Assembly (NCBI GenBank): GCA_009784355.1
Contig: WRBU01000018.1
Location: forward strand, 1 to 11,795
Origin: Defluviitaleaceae bacterium
GTDB taxonomy: Bacteria; Bacillota; Clostridia; Lachnospirales; WRAX01
DNA: 11,795 nt
Direction of reading: 5' to 3'
Numbering within the stretch: the stretch's first letter is position 1; the number at the start of each line of letters is the position of its first letter. A program made the position numbers and the translations under genes. A model generated the notes under the pieces. The model was not told the origin of the DNA, did not search any database, and saw only the letters and a list, made by a program, of their open reading frames with translations. Shown here piece after piece: positions 11,789 through 11,795 of this stretch.

Positions 11789-11795
11789 TTATAAA

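Noticed and set aside
1..11795. CRISPR array, tRNA or rRNA genes, complete insertion sequence
   Set aside because: No regularly spaced repeats, no cloverleaf or rRNA-like sequence and no transposase other than the serine recombinase were seen by eye. A tRNAscan or Infernal run would settle the RNA question.

Overview
The window looks like chromosomal DNA from an anaerobic, low-to-moderate G+C Firmicute of the Clostridia type. The reasons are strong AGGAGG-type ribosome binding sites, sigma-A promoters with 17-nt spacers, GTG starts, a full set of [FeFe]-hydrogenase maturases, and a right half of serine-recombinase, HipA-like and toxin-antitoxin genes typical of clostridial accessory DNA. The species cannot be named from the sequence alone.

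Left part (about 1-4421), a core metabolic operon. After what may be the last codons of a plus-strand gene and its terminator, hydE, hydG, hydF and a Crp/Fnr-family regulator lie in one tightly overlapping plus-strand operon (overlaps of 11, 4 and 4 nt). HydE and HydG are the radical SAM enzymes that make the diiron subcluster and its CO/CN ligands, and HydF is the GTPase scaffold. No hydrogenase structural gene is in the window. A near-perfect palindrome sits about 41 nt upstream of the likely start point of the operon promoter, which lacks a good -35 box. The regulator at the end of the operon may therefore activate its own operon through this site.

Middle part (about 4422-7770), mobile DNA on the minus strand. 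A short dispersed-type hairpin separates the hyd operon from a HipA-like kinase gene, a large serine recombinase and a small unknown gene. Upstream of the small gene lie adjacent palindromes, two hairpins of terminator type and a strong promoter, so this transcription unit appears to begin with a long untranslated, possibly attenuated leader.

Right part (about 7770-10790), an addiction/defence-type island. It holds a HEPN-MNT toxin-antitoxin pair followed, 2 nt after the MNT stop, by a previously hidden 33-codon cysteine-rich ORF; a 38-residue orphan gene; a Phd/YefM antitoxin with a RelE/ParE toxin that lacks a normal start codon; a G+C-rich palindromic element; and a small XRE repressor overlapping a four-helix membrane protein gene. 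The units are separated by clear intrinsic terminators.

Far right (about 10790-11795) has no convincing gene. It holds remnants, a second diverged copy of the leader/terminator element found upstream of the recombinase unit, and a dense cluster of inverted repeats including two mutually exclusive hairpins. The repeated leader/terminator element (7519-7648 minus, 11147-11272 plus) is the best candidate for something undescribed: its substitutions do not look coding, yet its hairpin is conserved.
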